Both the position numbers and the translations under genes were made by a program. A DNA stretch of 64,000 bases, from contig CANMKS010000001.1 of NCBI GenBank assembly GCA_947498645.1, positions 2,766,032-2,830,031 on the forward strand, in the 5' to 3' direction. Positions 15,775 through 25,163 of this stretch are shown here, in pieces (position 1 is the stretch's first letter; every line of letters starts with the position of its first letter). The stretch comes from an uncultured Paracoccaceae bacterium (GTDB lineage: Bacteria; Pseudomonadota; Alphaproteobacteria; Rhodobacterales; Rhodobacteraceae). The notes under the pieces are model-generated. The model made no database searches and was not told the origin of the DNA. It saw only the letters and a program-made list of their open reading frames with translations.

Positions 15775-18429
15775 CTAGCGGCCCAGCGACCACCAGCCCT
15801 TGCGCTTGGGCTTATCGTCAGCGGCTGGTTTTTCCGCCGGTGTCTCTGATGCCTGCGGCGCCGCAGGCTCCGGTGTCGGTTCTGGCGCTGCTTCAGGGGC
15901 AGGCTCTGCCTTGGTAGCCTCGGCCGCTGGCGCTGTAACAGCCGCCATCACATCCTCGACCTTTGGCTTGGCGCGGCTGCGGCGTTTGGGCTTTGGCTTT
16001 TCCTCGGCTGCCGGGGCTTCGGCCTCTGCAGCAGGCTCTGCCGCTGGAGCCTCATCACTTGCCGTATCCGCCGCAACAGGTTTTTTACGGCTGCGGGTCC
16101 GCTTCTTTGGTGCGGGTGCTTCCTCTGCTGCGGGTTCCTCTGCCTGTGGCGCTGCGTCCACGGCTCCTGCATCATCTGCCTTTTTGCGGCGCGACCTTGT
16201 GCGCTTGGGCTTTTCTTCTGCCTTGGGTGCTGCATCCTCGTCAGATTTGGCTTCTACCGCGTTATCCGCTTGAGCCTCTGCTGGCTGCGCCTCTTGCGCG
16301 GCCTCGCCAGATTGTGCGTCATCACCCTCGATCTGCTGCTGGTTTTCACCATTGCCACCGCCACCCCGGCGACGACGCCGACGGCGGCGTTTGCGCTTGG
16401 GCCGTTCTTCACCATCGTTGGCTTCTGCATCCTGCGGTTCAGCTTCATCCTCAATCGGATCAATGATCACGCCTGCGTCCACATCATCCATGATAACCGA
16501 TGTGCTATCTATGGCAGCGGCTTCGGGCACTGCGCGCGTCGCTGTCTTGAACTTTTCAATCGCATAGTCAGGTGACACCAGCGTCGGATCACATTCAATC
16601 CGCACGGACATGCCATAACGCGCCTCGATATCGGCGATATGCTCGCGCTTGCCGTTCATCAGGAAGTTGGCGATAGAGATCGGCGCCTTGACCAGCACTT
16701 CTTTAGACCGGCCACGCACGCCTTCTTCTTCCAAGGCACGCAGGATCGACAGGGCAACATTGTCGTCAGAGCGCAGCAGGCCTGTACCGTGACAATGCGA
16801 ACACATTTGCGTCGTGGCTTCCAACATGCCGGGGCGCAGACGCTGACGCGACATTTCCATCAGGCCAAAGCCGGAAATGCGACCCACCTGAATGCGGGCG
16901 CGGTCAGTTTTCAGCTTGTCCTTGAAGCGCTTTTCAACGGCGATGTTGTTCCGGCGCTCGTCCATGTCGATAAAGTCGATGACGATCAGGCCTGCAAGGT
17001 CACGCAGGCGTAATTGGCGCGCAACTTCATCGGCGGCCTCAAGGTTGGTCTTGGTTGCTGTCTGCTCGATCGAGCCTTCCTTGGTTGCACGGCCAGAGTT
17101 CACGTCGATCGCCACAAGCGCCTCGGTGATGCCGATCACGATGTAACCGCCGGATGGCAGTTGGACCGTTGGGTTGAACATACCGTTCAGGTAGCCCTCA
17201 ACCTGATAGCGGGCATAAAGCGGCAGCTGCTCGCTGTAGTATTTCACGTTCTTGGCGTGGGACGGCATGATCATCTTCATGAAGTCCTTGGCGGTGCGAT
17301 AGCCCGCCTCGCCCGCGACGATCACCTCGTCGATCTCTTTGGAGTAAAGGTCACGGATCGAGCGTTTGATCAGGTCACCTTCTTCATAGATCTTGGCCGG
17401 CGCCGTTGATTTCAGCGTCAACTCGCGAATTTGTTCCCACATGCGTTGCAGGTATTCATAGTCGCGCTTGATCTCGGCCTTGGTACGTTGCGATCCGGCG
17501 GTGCGGATAATCAGACCGGCGCCATCCGGCACGGTCATTGATCCTGCAATTTCCTTAAGCTTCTTGCGGTCGGCGGCATTTGTGATCTTGCGGCTGATGC
17601 CACCACCGCGCGCGGTGTTTGGCATCAAGACGCAGTAACGACCGGCCAGCGAAAGATATGTGGTCAGGGCTGCACCCTTGTTGCCGCGTTCCTCTTTCAC
17701 AACCTGGATCAGCAGGATCTGGCGAACCTTGATGACTTCCTGAATCTTGTAGCGCTTGGGGCGCGGTTTGCGCACTGGGCGGACCTCATCGGTGTCGTCT
17801 TCTTCGGCGACACTTTCGATGCTGTCATCTTTGCTTTTGGGGTCAGACTGCGGACGATCATCGTCATCATCGTCATCCTCGTCTTCCTCACCAGCCGCAG
17901 GTGTTTCCACGGGGGTTTCGGCAACCAGCTCCATGGGCGAGCTGCCCTCTTCGCTGTCGTCAATATCAATGGTTTCCATACCCGCGATATCGCCCGAGGT
18001 CTCTTCCTCTGGCGTTTCCACCTCTTCGGTGACGACCGCATCATCGGTCGCAACATCGGCGGCTTTCGCCTTACTGCGGCGGCGGCGTTTTGGTTTGGGC
18101 TTTTCTTCTTCGGCGTCGGCTTCGGCCTTCAGGCTTTCGGCATAGGCTTTTTCTTCGGCGATCAGCGCTTCGCGATCGGCGACCGGGATCTGATAGTAGT
18201 CCGGGTGGATTTCCGAGAAAGCAAGGAAACCGTGGCGATTGCCGCCATAGTCGACAAACGCCGCCTGTAGCGATGGTTCAACCCGTGTTACCTTTGCAAG
18301 GTAGATATTGCCTGCAAGCTGACGCTTGAACTGGCTTTCAAAATCAAATTCTTCGACTTTGTTTCCGTCGACCACAACAACGCGGGTTTCTTCCGCGTGT
18401 GTGGCATCGATTAGCATTTTCTTTGGCAT
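15775..18429 (-). CDS. rne: ribonuclease E
   Basis: 884 residues; the endoribonuclease core of the RNA degradosome, acting in mRNA turnover and in rRNA and tRNA maturation. The start MPKKMLIDATHAEETRV is the usual alphaproteobacterial one; five further upstream residues are possible but unlikely. The S1 domain (about 35-260) is split by a disordered insert (about 93-226) that includes a DEDDDDDDD run. The catalytic domain follows, with the IVIDFIDM acidic motif and the Zn-link cysteines in CSHCHGTG. From about residue 640 the tail is low-complexity Ala/Pro/Glu with several Arg-rich blocks (for example RKRRRRRRRR and KRTRSRRK). The last residues are KGWWSLGR, matching the GWW motif that binds PNPase in Caulobacter. 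Confidence 0.96.
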   Translation of the reverse strand: MPKKMLIDATHAEETRVVVVDGNKVEEFDFESQFKRQLAGNIYLAKVTRVEPSLQAAFVDYGGNRHGFLAFSEIHPDYYQIPVADREALIAEEKAYAESLKAEADAEEEKPKPKRRRRSKAKAADVATDDAVVTEEVETPEEETSGDIAGMETIDIDDSEEGSSPMELVAETPVETPAAGEEDEDDDDDDDRPQSDPKSKDDSIESVAEEDDTDEVRPVRKPRPKRYKIQEVIKVRQILLIQVVKEERGNKGAALTTYLSLAGRYCVLMPNTARGGGISRKITNAADRKKLKEIAGSMTVPDGAGLIIRTAGSQRTKAEIKRDYEYLQRMWEQIRELTLKSTAPAKIYEEGDLIKRSIRDLYSKEIDEVIVAGEAGYRTAKDFMKMIMPSHAKNVKYYSEQLPLYARYQVEGYLNGMFNPTVQLPSGGYIVIGITEALVAIDVNSGRATKEGSIEQTATKTNLEAADEVARQLRLRDLAGLIVIDFIDMDERRNNIAVEKRFKDKLKTDRARIQVGRISGFGLMEMSRQRLRPGMLEATTQMCSHCHGTGLLRSDDNVALSILRALEEEGVRGRSKEVLVKAPISIANFLMNGKREHIADIEARYGMSVRIECDPTLVSPDYAIEKFKTATRAVPEAAAIDSTSVIMDDVDAGVIIDPIEDEAEPQDAEANDGEERPKRKRRRRRRRRGGGGNGENQQQIEGDDAQSGEAAQEAQPAEAQADNAVEAKSDEDAAPKAEEKPKRTRSRRKKADDAGAVDAAPQAEEPAAEEAPAPKKRTRSRKKPVAADTASDEAPAAEPAAEAEAPAAEEKPKPKRRSRAKPKVEDVMAAVTAPAAEATKAEPAPEAAPEPTPEPAAPQASETPAEKPAADDKPKRKGWWSLGR

Positions 18430-18928
18430 GTTGTCCGTTCGCATATAACCCCGGCGGCGCCCCTGGGGGTGCTGTTGTCCGTGTTATATGTCTGATTAAG
18501 GCGATCTGCTGCGCGCGGACAGTGCCAGCGCCCCTTGGGGCGGCTGCATCTTGCCTCATGTTTAGCGCGCGTTGCATCGCGTTTCTGCTCCGACCCCGGC
18601 TTATGTGGGGCCCGTTCATGGCCCGGTCGGCGTTGTATGCGCGACGCAGGGCGTTCTCCTGATCCCGAAGGATCAAATCAGCTGTTGGGTTCTGGTTTAT
18701 GACCAATCACGCAACAGAGAATCTCTATCGAATGTCACCGCGCAACTGCTGCGCGAGCATCCGTATGACCTACATAAGGGAGGTTGGTACTCTATTACAA
18801 TGCCAATTTGATATGTGGTCAGTGATCGGACGCTGCCGCATTGCGGGCTTGACGCCGATCAAGCACATGCCAACAAAAGGCAAAGCCCGTTTGCCTGATA
18901 ATTGCCAGGCGTTCTACAGGAGAAGTCC
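18430..18928. other. rne leader and divergent promoter region
   Basis: 499 bp between divergent rne and the TauD-like gene. On the rne side there are hairpins (GCGCCCC TG GGGGTGC near 18457-18472, and GCCCC TT GGGGC near 18531-18542). The 9-mer GTTGTCCGT occurs twice, at 18430-18438 and 18474-18482; the first copy abuts the rne start codon. A long structured 5' leader is usual for RNase E autoregulation, but I cannot show it here. No protein or RNA gene is convincing. Confidence 0.5.
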
Positions 18929-19756
18929 GTGAAAATTATACCCCTCACCGGTTGCCTTGGTGCCGAGATATTTGATGCGGACCTCAAAGACCCTGCGCAA
19001 TTCGCTGAGATCAAAGCAGCTTTCACACAGTTCTCGGTCATCACATTGCGCGCGCAGGATCTCACCCCGGACAACCTGCTTGGCTTCGCCCGTCGCTTTG
19101 GCCCCATCAACGTCAACCGTTTCTTCACCCCCCTCACCAGCCATCCAGAGATCGCTATCGTCCTCAAGGAACCCGATCAGCAAGGGGCCATCGGCGAAGA
19201 CTGGCACACCGATCATGCCTACGATCAGATCCCTGCCATGGGGTCGATCCTGCATGCGATTGAAACGCCGCCATCGGGTGGCGATACGGTCTTTTGTTCC
19301 ATGGGTGCGGCCTATGACGCGCTAAGTGTGCGTTTCAAATCCATGATCGAAGGCCTTTCGGCCTGGCACTCATCGCGCCATGTTTTCGGGGCAAGCCAGG
19401 CGGATGCGGAAAGTGTCACCTCGGGGCGTGTCGGCAATGCGGAGCTTGCCATCCAAGACGCGCTGCATCCTGTCGTGATCAAACATCCCCTGTCAGGGCG
19501 GCTTGGTCTTTACGTCAATCCGCAGTTCACGACCCATATTGACGGATTGGCCAAGACCGAATCCGATGCCCTGCTACAGATGCTCTATACCCATTGCCAA
19601 AAGCCAGAGTTCCAATGCCGGGTCAGATGGCAACCCGGCGACGTCACCATGTGGGACAACCGCGCAACATGGCACAAGGCCATCAACGACTACCAAGGGC
19701 ACAGGCGCTATATGCACCGGGTCACAGTGGAGGGTTGCCGATTGGACGCCCCCTAA
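18929..19756 (+). CDS. TauD/TfdA-family Fe(II)/2-oxoglutarate dioxygenase
   Basis: 275 residues from a GTG start with an AGGAG ribosome site 7 bp upstream. The Fe(II) ligands are H93 and D95 (in DWHTDHAYD) and H249 (in DNRATWHKA); R264 (MHRVTVEG) fits the 2-oxoglutarate-binding Arg. Family members hydroxylate taurine, aryloxyalkanoates, alkylsulfates or trimethylamine-type compounds. The substrate here is unknown because no sulfonate transporter or other pathway gene is adjacent. The stop overlaps that of the convergent dctD (CTAA). Confidence 0.88.
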   Translation: MKIIPLTGCLGAEIFDADLKDPAQFAEIKAAFTQFSVITLRAQDLTPDNLLGFARRFGPINVNRFFTPLTSHPEIAIVLKEPDQQGAIGEDWHTDHAYDQIPAMGSILHAIETPPSGGDTVFCSMGAAYDALSVRFKSMIEGLSAWHSSRHVFGASQADAESVTSGRVGNAELAIQDALHPVVIKHPLSGRLGLYVNPQFTTHIDGLAKTESDALLQMLYTHCQKPEFQCRVRWQPGDVTMWDNRATWHKAINDYQGHRRYMHRVTVEGCRLDAP

Positions 19757-21084
19757 AGGTAGTCAGACCGCTGCAACCCGTATTTCGCCATTTTCTCGTT
19801 CAGGGTCCGGCGCGGCAGGCAAAGCTCTTCCATCACCGAAACGATTGACCCTTTATGGCGGCGCATCGTGTTGTCGATCAGCATCCGCTCAAAGGCTTCG
19901 ACGAACTCTTTCAACGGCTTGCCTTCGGTTGTCATTGCGGGCTTGGATTCTTCGGTGTCAGCCATCAGCAGCGACGCGATAGAGCCTGTGCCCCGGCGGT
20001 TTTGCAATACGGCACGCTCTGCCACGTTGATCAACTGACGCACATTGCCCGGCCATGGGGCCTGCAACAACTGTGCTGCTTCCTGCGCATTCACCTCAGG
20101 CGCCTCGCAGCCATATTCCTCAGAGAACTGTTCGCCCAGACGGGTAAAGAGCGACAGAATATCCTCGCCGCGCTGGCGCAATGGCGGAACGGTGATGCGC
20201 AAAGCGGCCAGACGATAGAACAGATCAGGACGCAGGACGCTTTCGCAGGTCTTGTTCTGCTCCTGCAAGTTACAGATCGCCACAATCCGGGTTTCGGCGG
20301 GGGTGCCCTGCTCATTGATGGCGGTCAGCAGACGGGCCTGCAACGCGTGGCTGAGAGCTTCGATATCTTCCAGTACCAGCGTACCACCGCGGGCCTCTTC
20401 CATTGCCGGGATCGGCTCGTCGTCCCTGGCCGGGCCAAAGATGATGCGGCCCAGTGTTTCCTCATCATAGGCAGAGCAACTGAGCAGGACGAATTTCTTG
20501 TTGGCGCGCGCACCCACCGCATGCAGGGCATGTGCAACAAGCGTCTTGCCGGTCCCGGTTTCACCTTCCACAAGCACGTGGCCGTCAGCCTGCCCCAGAT
20601 CAAGGATATCTTCCTTGAGCCGTTCCATGGGCTGTGACTGCCCGATAAGTTTCTTGATGATGGCGGAACCGTCCGACAACTCGCGCCGCAGCGCGCGGTT
20701 GTCCAAGGTCAGACGGCGGGCCTGCGTGGCCTTTTTGGCCAGTTCGGTCATGCGATCAGGGTTGAACGGCTTTTCCAGAAAATCGAATGCGCCAACGCGC
20801 ATCGCCTCAACCGCCATCGGCACATCGCCGTGGCCAGTGATCATGATCACTGGCAGGCTGCTATCAAGGCCCTTGAGCTTTTTGAGAAATTGCATGCCAT
20901 CCATACCGGGCATCTTGATGTCGCTGACCACGATGCCGGGATAGTCACTCCCCAGCCCCTTCAGCGCATCCTCGGCCGAGGCAAAGGTTTCAGTGTCAAA
21001 GCCCGACAGGGCCAGCCACTGTGAAATCGACTGACGCATATCTTTCTCGTCATCGACAATCGCGATTTTCATGACCTTACTCAT
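19753..21084 (-). CDS. dctD: DctD-type response regulator lacking GAFTGA
   Basis: 443 residues: receiver domain 1-120 with phosphoacceptor D55, an AAA+ domain (about 145-365) with Walker A GETGTGKT at 174-181, and a C-terminal Fis-type helix-turn-helix (about 395-443). In S. meliloti, DctD activates dctA for C4-dicarboxylate uptake with sigma-54. Here the segment between CSAY (203-206) and GGTLVLEDI (233-241) is short and contains no GAFTGA. Walker B reads ED in place of the usual DE. The protein therefore probably cannot remodel sigma-54 holoenzyme, and may act through sigma-70 as R. capsulatus NtrC does. It lies 11 bp downstream of dctB. Confidence 0.88.
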   Translation of the reverse strand: MSKVMKIAIVDDEKDMRQSISQWLALSGFDTETFASAEDALKGLGSDYPGIVVSDIKMPGMDGMQFLKKLKGLDSSLPVIMITGHGDVPMAVEAMRVGAFDFLEKPFNPDRMTELAKKATQARRLTLDNRALRRELSDGSAIIKKLIGQSQPMERLKEDILDLGQADGHVLVEGETGTGKTLVAHALHAVGARANKKFVLLSCSAYDEETLGRIIFGPARDDEPIPAMEEARGGTLVLEDIEALSHALQARLLTAINEQGTPAETRIVAICNLQEQNKTCESVLRPDLFYRLAALRITVPPLRQRGEDILSLFTRLGEQFSEEYGCEAPEVNAQEAAQLLQAPWPGNVRQLINVAERAVLQNRRGTGSIASLLMADTEESKPAMTTEGKPLKEFVEAFERMLIDNTMRRHKGSIVSVMEELCLPRRTLNEKMAKYGLQRSDYL

Positions 21085-21095
21085 GATCTTCTTCC

Positions 21096-22853
21096 TTACT
21101 CTGCCGCGGCGACGTCCTGCCGGATGATCGGCAGTTGCACCTCGAATATAGCCCCGCCATCAACCGCATTGCGTGCGGTCAGGCGCCCACCCAAATCGTT
21201 TACGATGCCAGAGGAGATAGCAAGCCCCAGACCGACCCCATCACCAGGTTGTTTGGTGGTGTAAAACGGCTCAAACAGTTCATCGAGGTTTTCGATGCCT
21301 TCGCCGTTGTCCCGGATCTGGATGCTGACCGTGTCACCGGCTGCCAAGAGTATCTCAACCGTGGGGTTCGCCGCCGTTTTCGTCGCGTCCAGCGCATTGC
21401 GCAAAAGGTTGATAATCACCTGTTCCAGACGCAGCCGGTCGCCAAGGATCATCACCGGCTCATTCGGCAATGTGCGGATGATATTGACAGCGCGGGTTTT
21501 CAGTTGCGGTTCCATCAAGGCCAGGGCTGTAGACACCGCAGCCCTTGTATCTACGGGTTCAAAGGCCTCTCCACCCTTGCGGGCGTAGGATTTGAGTTGC
21601 CGTGTAATCGCCCCCATCCGCCCCAGCAGATCGTCAATACGCTGGAAGGACGACAGCGCCTCTTCGGTGCGTTCGCGTTGGAGCAGCAGACGGGCACCGG
21701 CCAGATAGGTCTTCATCGCGGCAAGCGGTTGGTTCAACTCGTGGCTCACCGCCGCTGACATCTCGCCCAACGCGGCCAGTTTTGAGGATTGCGCAATCGT
21801 CTGCTCGGCCACTTGAAGGGTCTTTTCGACCTTCTCGCGTTCGGCGATTTCCCGCTGTAGGCGTCGGTTCAGTGCGCGAAGCTCTGCTGACTCGCGCTGG
21901 AAGAAAAGCAGGCGCGACGCAGTCTTGCGCGAGGTCGTCCAGAATACCAGCGCCAGCAGGATCGCGAATCCCATCACCTCAAGCGCCAGAATGCCATTTA
22001 CCCGCTCTCTGACCGACGCATAGGTCGTGAAACTGACCAGCGTCCAGCCCTGATGCGGCACGCGGGTTTCGCGGCGCAACACGGCCTTGCCCGCCAGATA
22101 TGCGTCAGCGGGCAATGCCGCCCAGCCTTGGGTCACGCGGATCGCCCGCTCAATCGCGGAAGGAGCGGATTGGCGCGCCAGCGCCTCTTCTTCCACCAGA
22201 CCGCGCCAGCGCGGCTCTGTTGCCATGATGATCGTGCCATCGCTGTCGGTGACCAGCACCGCATCAGCAACCCCCACCCAGCCGCGTTCAAGGCGGGCGG
22301 TGTCCACCTCAACCAACAAAACACCCAAGAATCCAAGGCTGCTTTCAATCCGGCGCGAGTAGATGAAGGAATAGCCGCCTTCGTCAGTCTCATAGGTGGT
22401 GTAAATCGTCTGGTTGGTGCGCACGGCATCCACGAAATAGGCCTGATTGCGGTGCATCTCGCCGATTTCATTGCGATCAGTGGCCGCCACTGTGCGTCCG
22501 TCGCGGTCCAGCAATGTCAGCGATGCAGCGCCGATTTCATCAACAAAGGACAATAGCCGCGCGGTCGAACGCGAATAATCCTGCCCTTCCAGCGCCAAAA
22601 TCAACTCAGGATCACGCGACAACAGCTGTGGCACGACCGAGTTGCGCTGCAACTCGTTCATCAGATTGGTGACATAAAGCGCCAGCCGAACCTCAGAGCG
22701 GTCGCTGATCGTCTCTGTAAACCGCTTGGTCAGCACCTGATTTGAAACATAGATGACGATGACCGCAAACAAGCAGATCACCAGCACAGTCAGGCGCAGA
22801 TACCAGCGTCCCCGGCCACGCCCCCGCGTCATTGTATTCAATCGGCCAAACAT
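21096..22853 (-). CDS. dctB: DctB-type C4-dicarboxylate sensor kinase
   Basis: 585 residues. One helix near residues 20-40 and a second near 290-310 enclose a periplasmic PDC/Cache-type sensor domain (about 45-285). A coiled coil (about 320-365) leads to the dimerisation domain with phosphoacceptor His in AAVSHELNQPLAAM, and then to the ATPase domain (NLLRNALDA N-box, DNGEG, GVGLGLAIS). This is the layout of DctB, which senses succinate, malate and fumarate. It is the first gene of the dctB-dctD operon. No dctA or dctPQM transporter is in the window, so the target lies elsewhere. Confidence 0.9.
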   Translation of the reverse strand: MFGRLNTMTRGRGRGRWYLRLTVLVICLFAVIVIYVSNQVLTKRFTETISDRSEVRLALYVTNLMNELQRNSVVPQLLSRDPELILALEGQDYSRSTARLLSFVDEIGAASLTLLDRDGRTVAATDRNEIGEMHRNQAYFVDAVRTNQTIYTTYETDEGGYSFIYSRRIESSLGFLGVLLVEVDTARLERGWVGVADAVLVTDSDGTIIMATEPRWRGLVEEEALARQSAPSAIERAIRVTQGWAALPADAYLAGKAVLRRETRVPHQGWTLVSFTTYASVRERVNGILALEVMGFAILLALVFWTTSRKTASRLLFFQRESAELRALNRRLQREIAEREKVEKTLQVAEQTIAQSSKLAALGEMSAAVSHELNQPLAAMKTYLAGARLLLQRERTEEALSSFQRIDDLLGRMGAITRQLKSYARKGGEAFEPVDTRAAVSTALALMEPQLKTRAVNIIRTLPNEPVMILGDRLRLEQVIINLLRNALDATKTAANPTVEILLAAGDTVSIQIRDNGEGIENLDELFEPFYTTKQPGDGVGLGLAISSGIVNDLGGRLTARNAVDGGAIFEVQLPIIRQDVAAAE

Positions 22854-22898
22854 AGACAGAGTCTATGCGTCCCAGTGCATTCCAGCAAGCGCATCAGG

Positions 22899-23570
22899 CT
22901 AAGCCGTGGCGAATTGCCCGATCAGCCCGCGGAAAAGCGCCTGCCCGTCCGTCCCGCCATGGCCATTGTCAACGGCGCGTTCAGGGTGCGGCATCATGCC
23001 AAGCACGCGGCGGTTTTCCGACAGAACGCCAGCGATATCGGCAACCGATCCGTTGGGATTATCACCATAGGTGAATGCGATGCGATCCTCGCCGCGCAAT
23101 TCCGCCAGCGTGGCGTCATCGACGGTATAGTTTCCATCGTGATGGGCCACGGGAAAGCCAACGGTATCGCCTGCGTTATACCCCTCGGTAAAGGCGCTGG
23201 CAGAGGTTTCTACTTTAAGATCAGTGGTTTTGCAGATGAACTTCAGGTTCGCATTGCGCATCAGCGCACCGGGCAGCAAGCCTGTTTCCGTCAAGACCTG
23301 AAAACCGTTGCAGACACCCAGAACATAGCCACCGCGCGCCGCATGACCGACAACCGCCTGACAAATCGGAGATTGCGCCGCAATCGCACCACAACGCAGA
23401 TAATCACCAAACGAGAACCCGCCGGGCACAGCCACAAGATCAATGCCTTCCGGCAGGCTGGCATCCTTGTGCCAGACCATCTGCACATCCGCACCGGCCG
23501 CACGCAAAGCGACAGCCATGTCGCGATCACAGTTCGATCCGGGGAAAACGATGACAGCGGCGCGCATCAC
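22899..23570 (-). CDS. purQ: phosphoribosylformylglycinamidine synthase subunit PurQ
   Basis: A 223-residue class I glutamine amidotransferase that supplies ammonia to the PurL subunit in the fourth step of purine synthesis. The catalytic triad is visible as the nucleophile Cys in [12 protein letters not shown] and the His/Glu pair in [10 protein letters not shown]. It overlaps purS by 4 bp. The large subunit (purL) is not in the window. Confidence 0.97.
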   Translation of the reverse strand: MMRAAVIVFPGSNCDRDMAVALRAAGADVQMVWHKDASLPEGIDLVAVPGGFSFGDYLRCGAIAAQSPICQAVVGHAARGGYVLGVCNGFQVLTETGLLPGALMRNANLKFICKTTDLKVETSASAFTEGYNAGDTVGFPVAHHDGNYTVDDATLAELRGEDRIAFTYGDNPNGSVADIAGVLSENRRVLGMMPHPERAVDNGHGGTDGQALFRGLIGQFATA

Positions 23571-23797
23571 AGCACCTCGATCCGGTAGCTTTCGATGACC
23601 GTATTGGCCAGCAGTTTTTCACACATCTGCTCGATCAAAGCCTCGGAGGTGCCATCAGCCAGATCAAGCTCGATCACCTTGCCTTGGCGCACACCTTCAA
23701 CGCCATCAAATCCCAGACTGCCAAGCGCATGGCGCACAGCCTCGCCTTGCGGATCAAGAACGCCATTTTTCAACATGACATATACGCGGGCTTTCAT
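23567..23797 (-). CDS. purS: phosphoribosylformylglycinamidine synthase subunit PurS
   Basis: 76 residues, starting [18 protein letters not shown], a typical PurS. It is the small structural subunit that bridges PurQ and PurL in the three-protein FGAM synthetase. It lies between purC (11-bp gap) and purQ (ATGA overlap), so purC-purS-purQ form one minus-strand operon. Confidence 0.96.
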   Translation of the reverse strand: MKARVYVMLKNGVLDPQGEAVRHALGSLGFDGVEGVRQGKVIELDLADGTSEALIEQMCEKLLANTVIESYRIEVL

Positions 23798-23808
23798 CGG
23801 GTCGTCCT

Positions 23809-24573
23809 TTAGTTGATCAAAGTAGGTTTGCTGGGGGCATGGGTCACATTTGATGGCATCACGCCCAAACGGCGGGCCACCTCTGTGTAGGCGTCAGTCA
23901 GATTGCCCAGATCCCGGCGGAAGACATCCTTGTCCAGTTTTTGACCTGTCTCGATGTCCCACAAACGGCAGCTGTCAGGGCTGATCTCATCGGCGAGCAT
24001 CAGACGCATGAATTCATTGTCCCAGACCCGGCCAATCTCGATCTTGAAATCAACCAGCTTGATCCCGACACCATACATCACACCGGACATCCAGTCGTTC
24101 ACGCGCAGGGCAAGACTGACAATATCATCCATATCCTGCTGGGTCGCCCAACCGAAGGCGATGATATACTCCTCGGGCACGAGTGGATCGCCAAGGCTGT
24201 CGTCCTTGTAGGAAAACTCGACAATCGGGCGCGGCAGGGCTGTGCCCTCTTCCATGCCCAGACGCTTGGCCATGGTGCCGGCGGCAAAGTTGCGCACGAT
24301 CACCTCAAGCGGGATAATCTCGACCTGGCGGATCAACTGCTCGCGCATGTTCAGGCGTTTGATGAAATGGGTGGGGATGCCAATCTGGCCAAGGCCGGTC
24401 ATGAAAAACTCGGACAGGCGGTTGTTGAGCACACCCTTGCCTTCGATCACGTCTTTCTTTTCGGCGTTGAAGGCGGTGGCATCGTCCTTGAAATACTGGA
24501 CCAACGTGCCCGGCTCCGGGCCTTCATACAAAATCTTTGCCTTGCCTTCGTAAATCTTCTTGCGGCGTGCCAT
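23809..24573 (-). CDS. purC: SAICAR synthetase
   Basis: 254 residues; condenses CAIR with aspartate in an ATP-dependent step of purine synthesis. The start [22 protein letters not shown] is standard; the frame is open 13 codons further upstream, but without a better ribosome site. Family blocks are visible ([47 protein letters not shown]). It heads the purC-purS-purQ operon and is divergent from the ATPase zeta gene. Confidence 0.97.
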   Translation of the reverse strand: MARRKKIYEGKAKILYEGPEPGTLVQYFKDDATAFNAEKKDVIEGKGVLNNRLSEFFMTGLGQIGIPTHFIKRLNMREQLIRQVEIIPLEVIVRNFAAGTMAKRLGMEEGTALPRPIVEFSYKDDSLGDPLVPEEYIIAFGWATQQDMDDIVSLALRVNDWMSGVMYGVGIKLVDFKIEIGRVWDNEFMRLMLADEISPDSCRLWDIETGQKLDKDVFRRDLGNLTDAYTEVARRLGVMPSNVTHAPSKPTLIN

Positions 24574-24706
24574 ATTCACCCCTTGCCCCTGCATGCACCC
24601 CCGTCGGGCCATGTCATGTGCGCGTCATAGTGCAAGCCCCCCTTGCGGGCAAGCACCTCAGGGGGCATATCAATACCAACAGTGATCCAAACCATGAGGC
24701 CCAGCC

Positions 24707-25021
24707 ATGAGCAGCTTTGACGACCGCGAAAATGCATTTGAAAACAAATTCGCCCATGACGCGCAGATGCAATTCAAGGCAGAGGCGCGTCGCAACAAGC
24801 TAGTCGGCCTTTGGGCCGCGGATTTGTTGGGTAAAACCGGTGATGATGCCGACGCCTACGCCAAGGAAGTCATCAAGGCCGATTTTGAAGAAGCCGGCGA
24901 CGAAGATGTCTATCGCAAGCTTGCAGGCGATCTTGGCGATAAGGCCGACGAGGCCACGATCCGCGCAAAAATGGCCGAATGCATGAGCGAGGCCAAGGCG
25001 CAGCTACTCAACGAAGTCTGA
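24707..25021 (+). CDS. F1-ATPase zeta inhibitor subunit (DUF1476)
   Basis: 104 residues, all-helical, with the N-terminal inhibitory stretch SSFDDRENAFENKFAHDAQMQFKAEARRNKLVG. Zeta subunits, first found in Paracoccus, bind F1 and block ATP hydrolysis; the extended N-terminal helix is the inhibitory part, and the C-terminal helix bundle is a regulatory domain. Length and motif fit well. It is a single gene with its own promoter space and a clear terminator. Confidence 0.92.
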   Translation: MSSFDDRENAFENKFAHDAQMQFKAEARRNKLVGLWAADLLGKTGDDADAYAKEVIKADFEEAGDEDVYRKLAGDLGDKADEATIRAKMAECMSEAKAQLLNEV

Positions 25022-25043
25022 GCCACACACAACGACGTCTTGG

Positions 25044-25072
25044 AACCGCGCCGGGATCGGCGCGGTTTTGTT
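25044..25072 (+). terminator. rho-independent terminator of the zeta subunit gene
   Basis: AACCGCGCC and GGCGCGGTT form a perfect 9-bp stem around GGGATC, followed by TTTTGTTAATTT. Confidence 0.88.
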
Positions 25073-25163
25073 AATTTGTGCATAAAGAACATGAATTGTT
25101 TGCATTTGCACCGGATCGCGGGACGTGACACCGCACTATCAACGACAGCGGAGCCTACGACCT

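Noticed and set aside
17756..18145. Serine-rich plus-strand frame opposite rne
   Set aside because: The Ser runs are simply the complement of the Asp/Glu codons in the RNase E acidic insert.
18430..18482. GTTGTCCGT direct repeat as an autoregulatory site of rne
   Set aside because: Only two short copies are present; I could not exclude chance, so it is noted in the intergenic entry but not claimed.
20391..20478. Frameshift or deletion that broke dctD
   Set aside because: The frame is intact over 443 codons and both flanks are well conserved, so a clean loss of the loop is more likely than a pseudogene.
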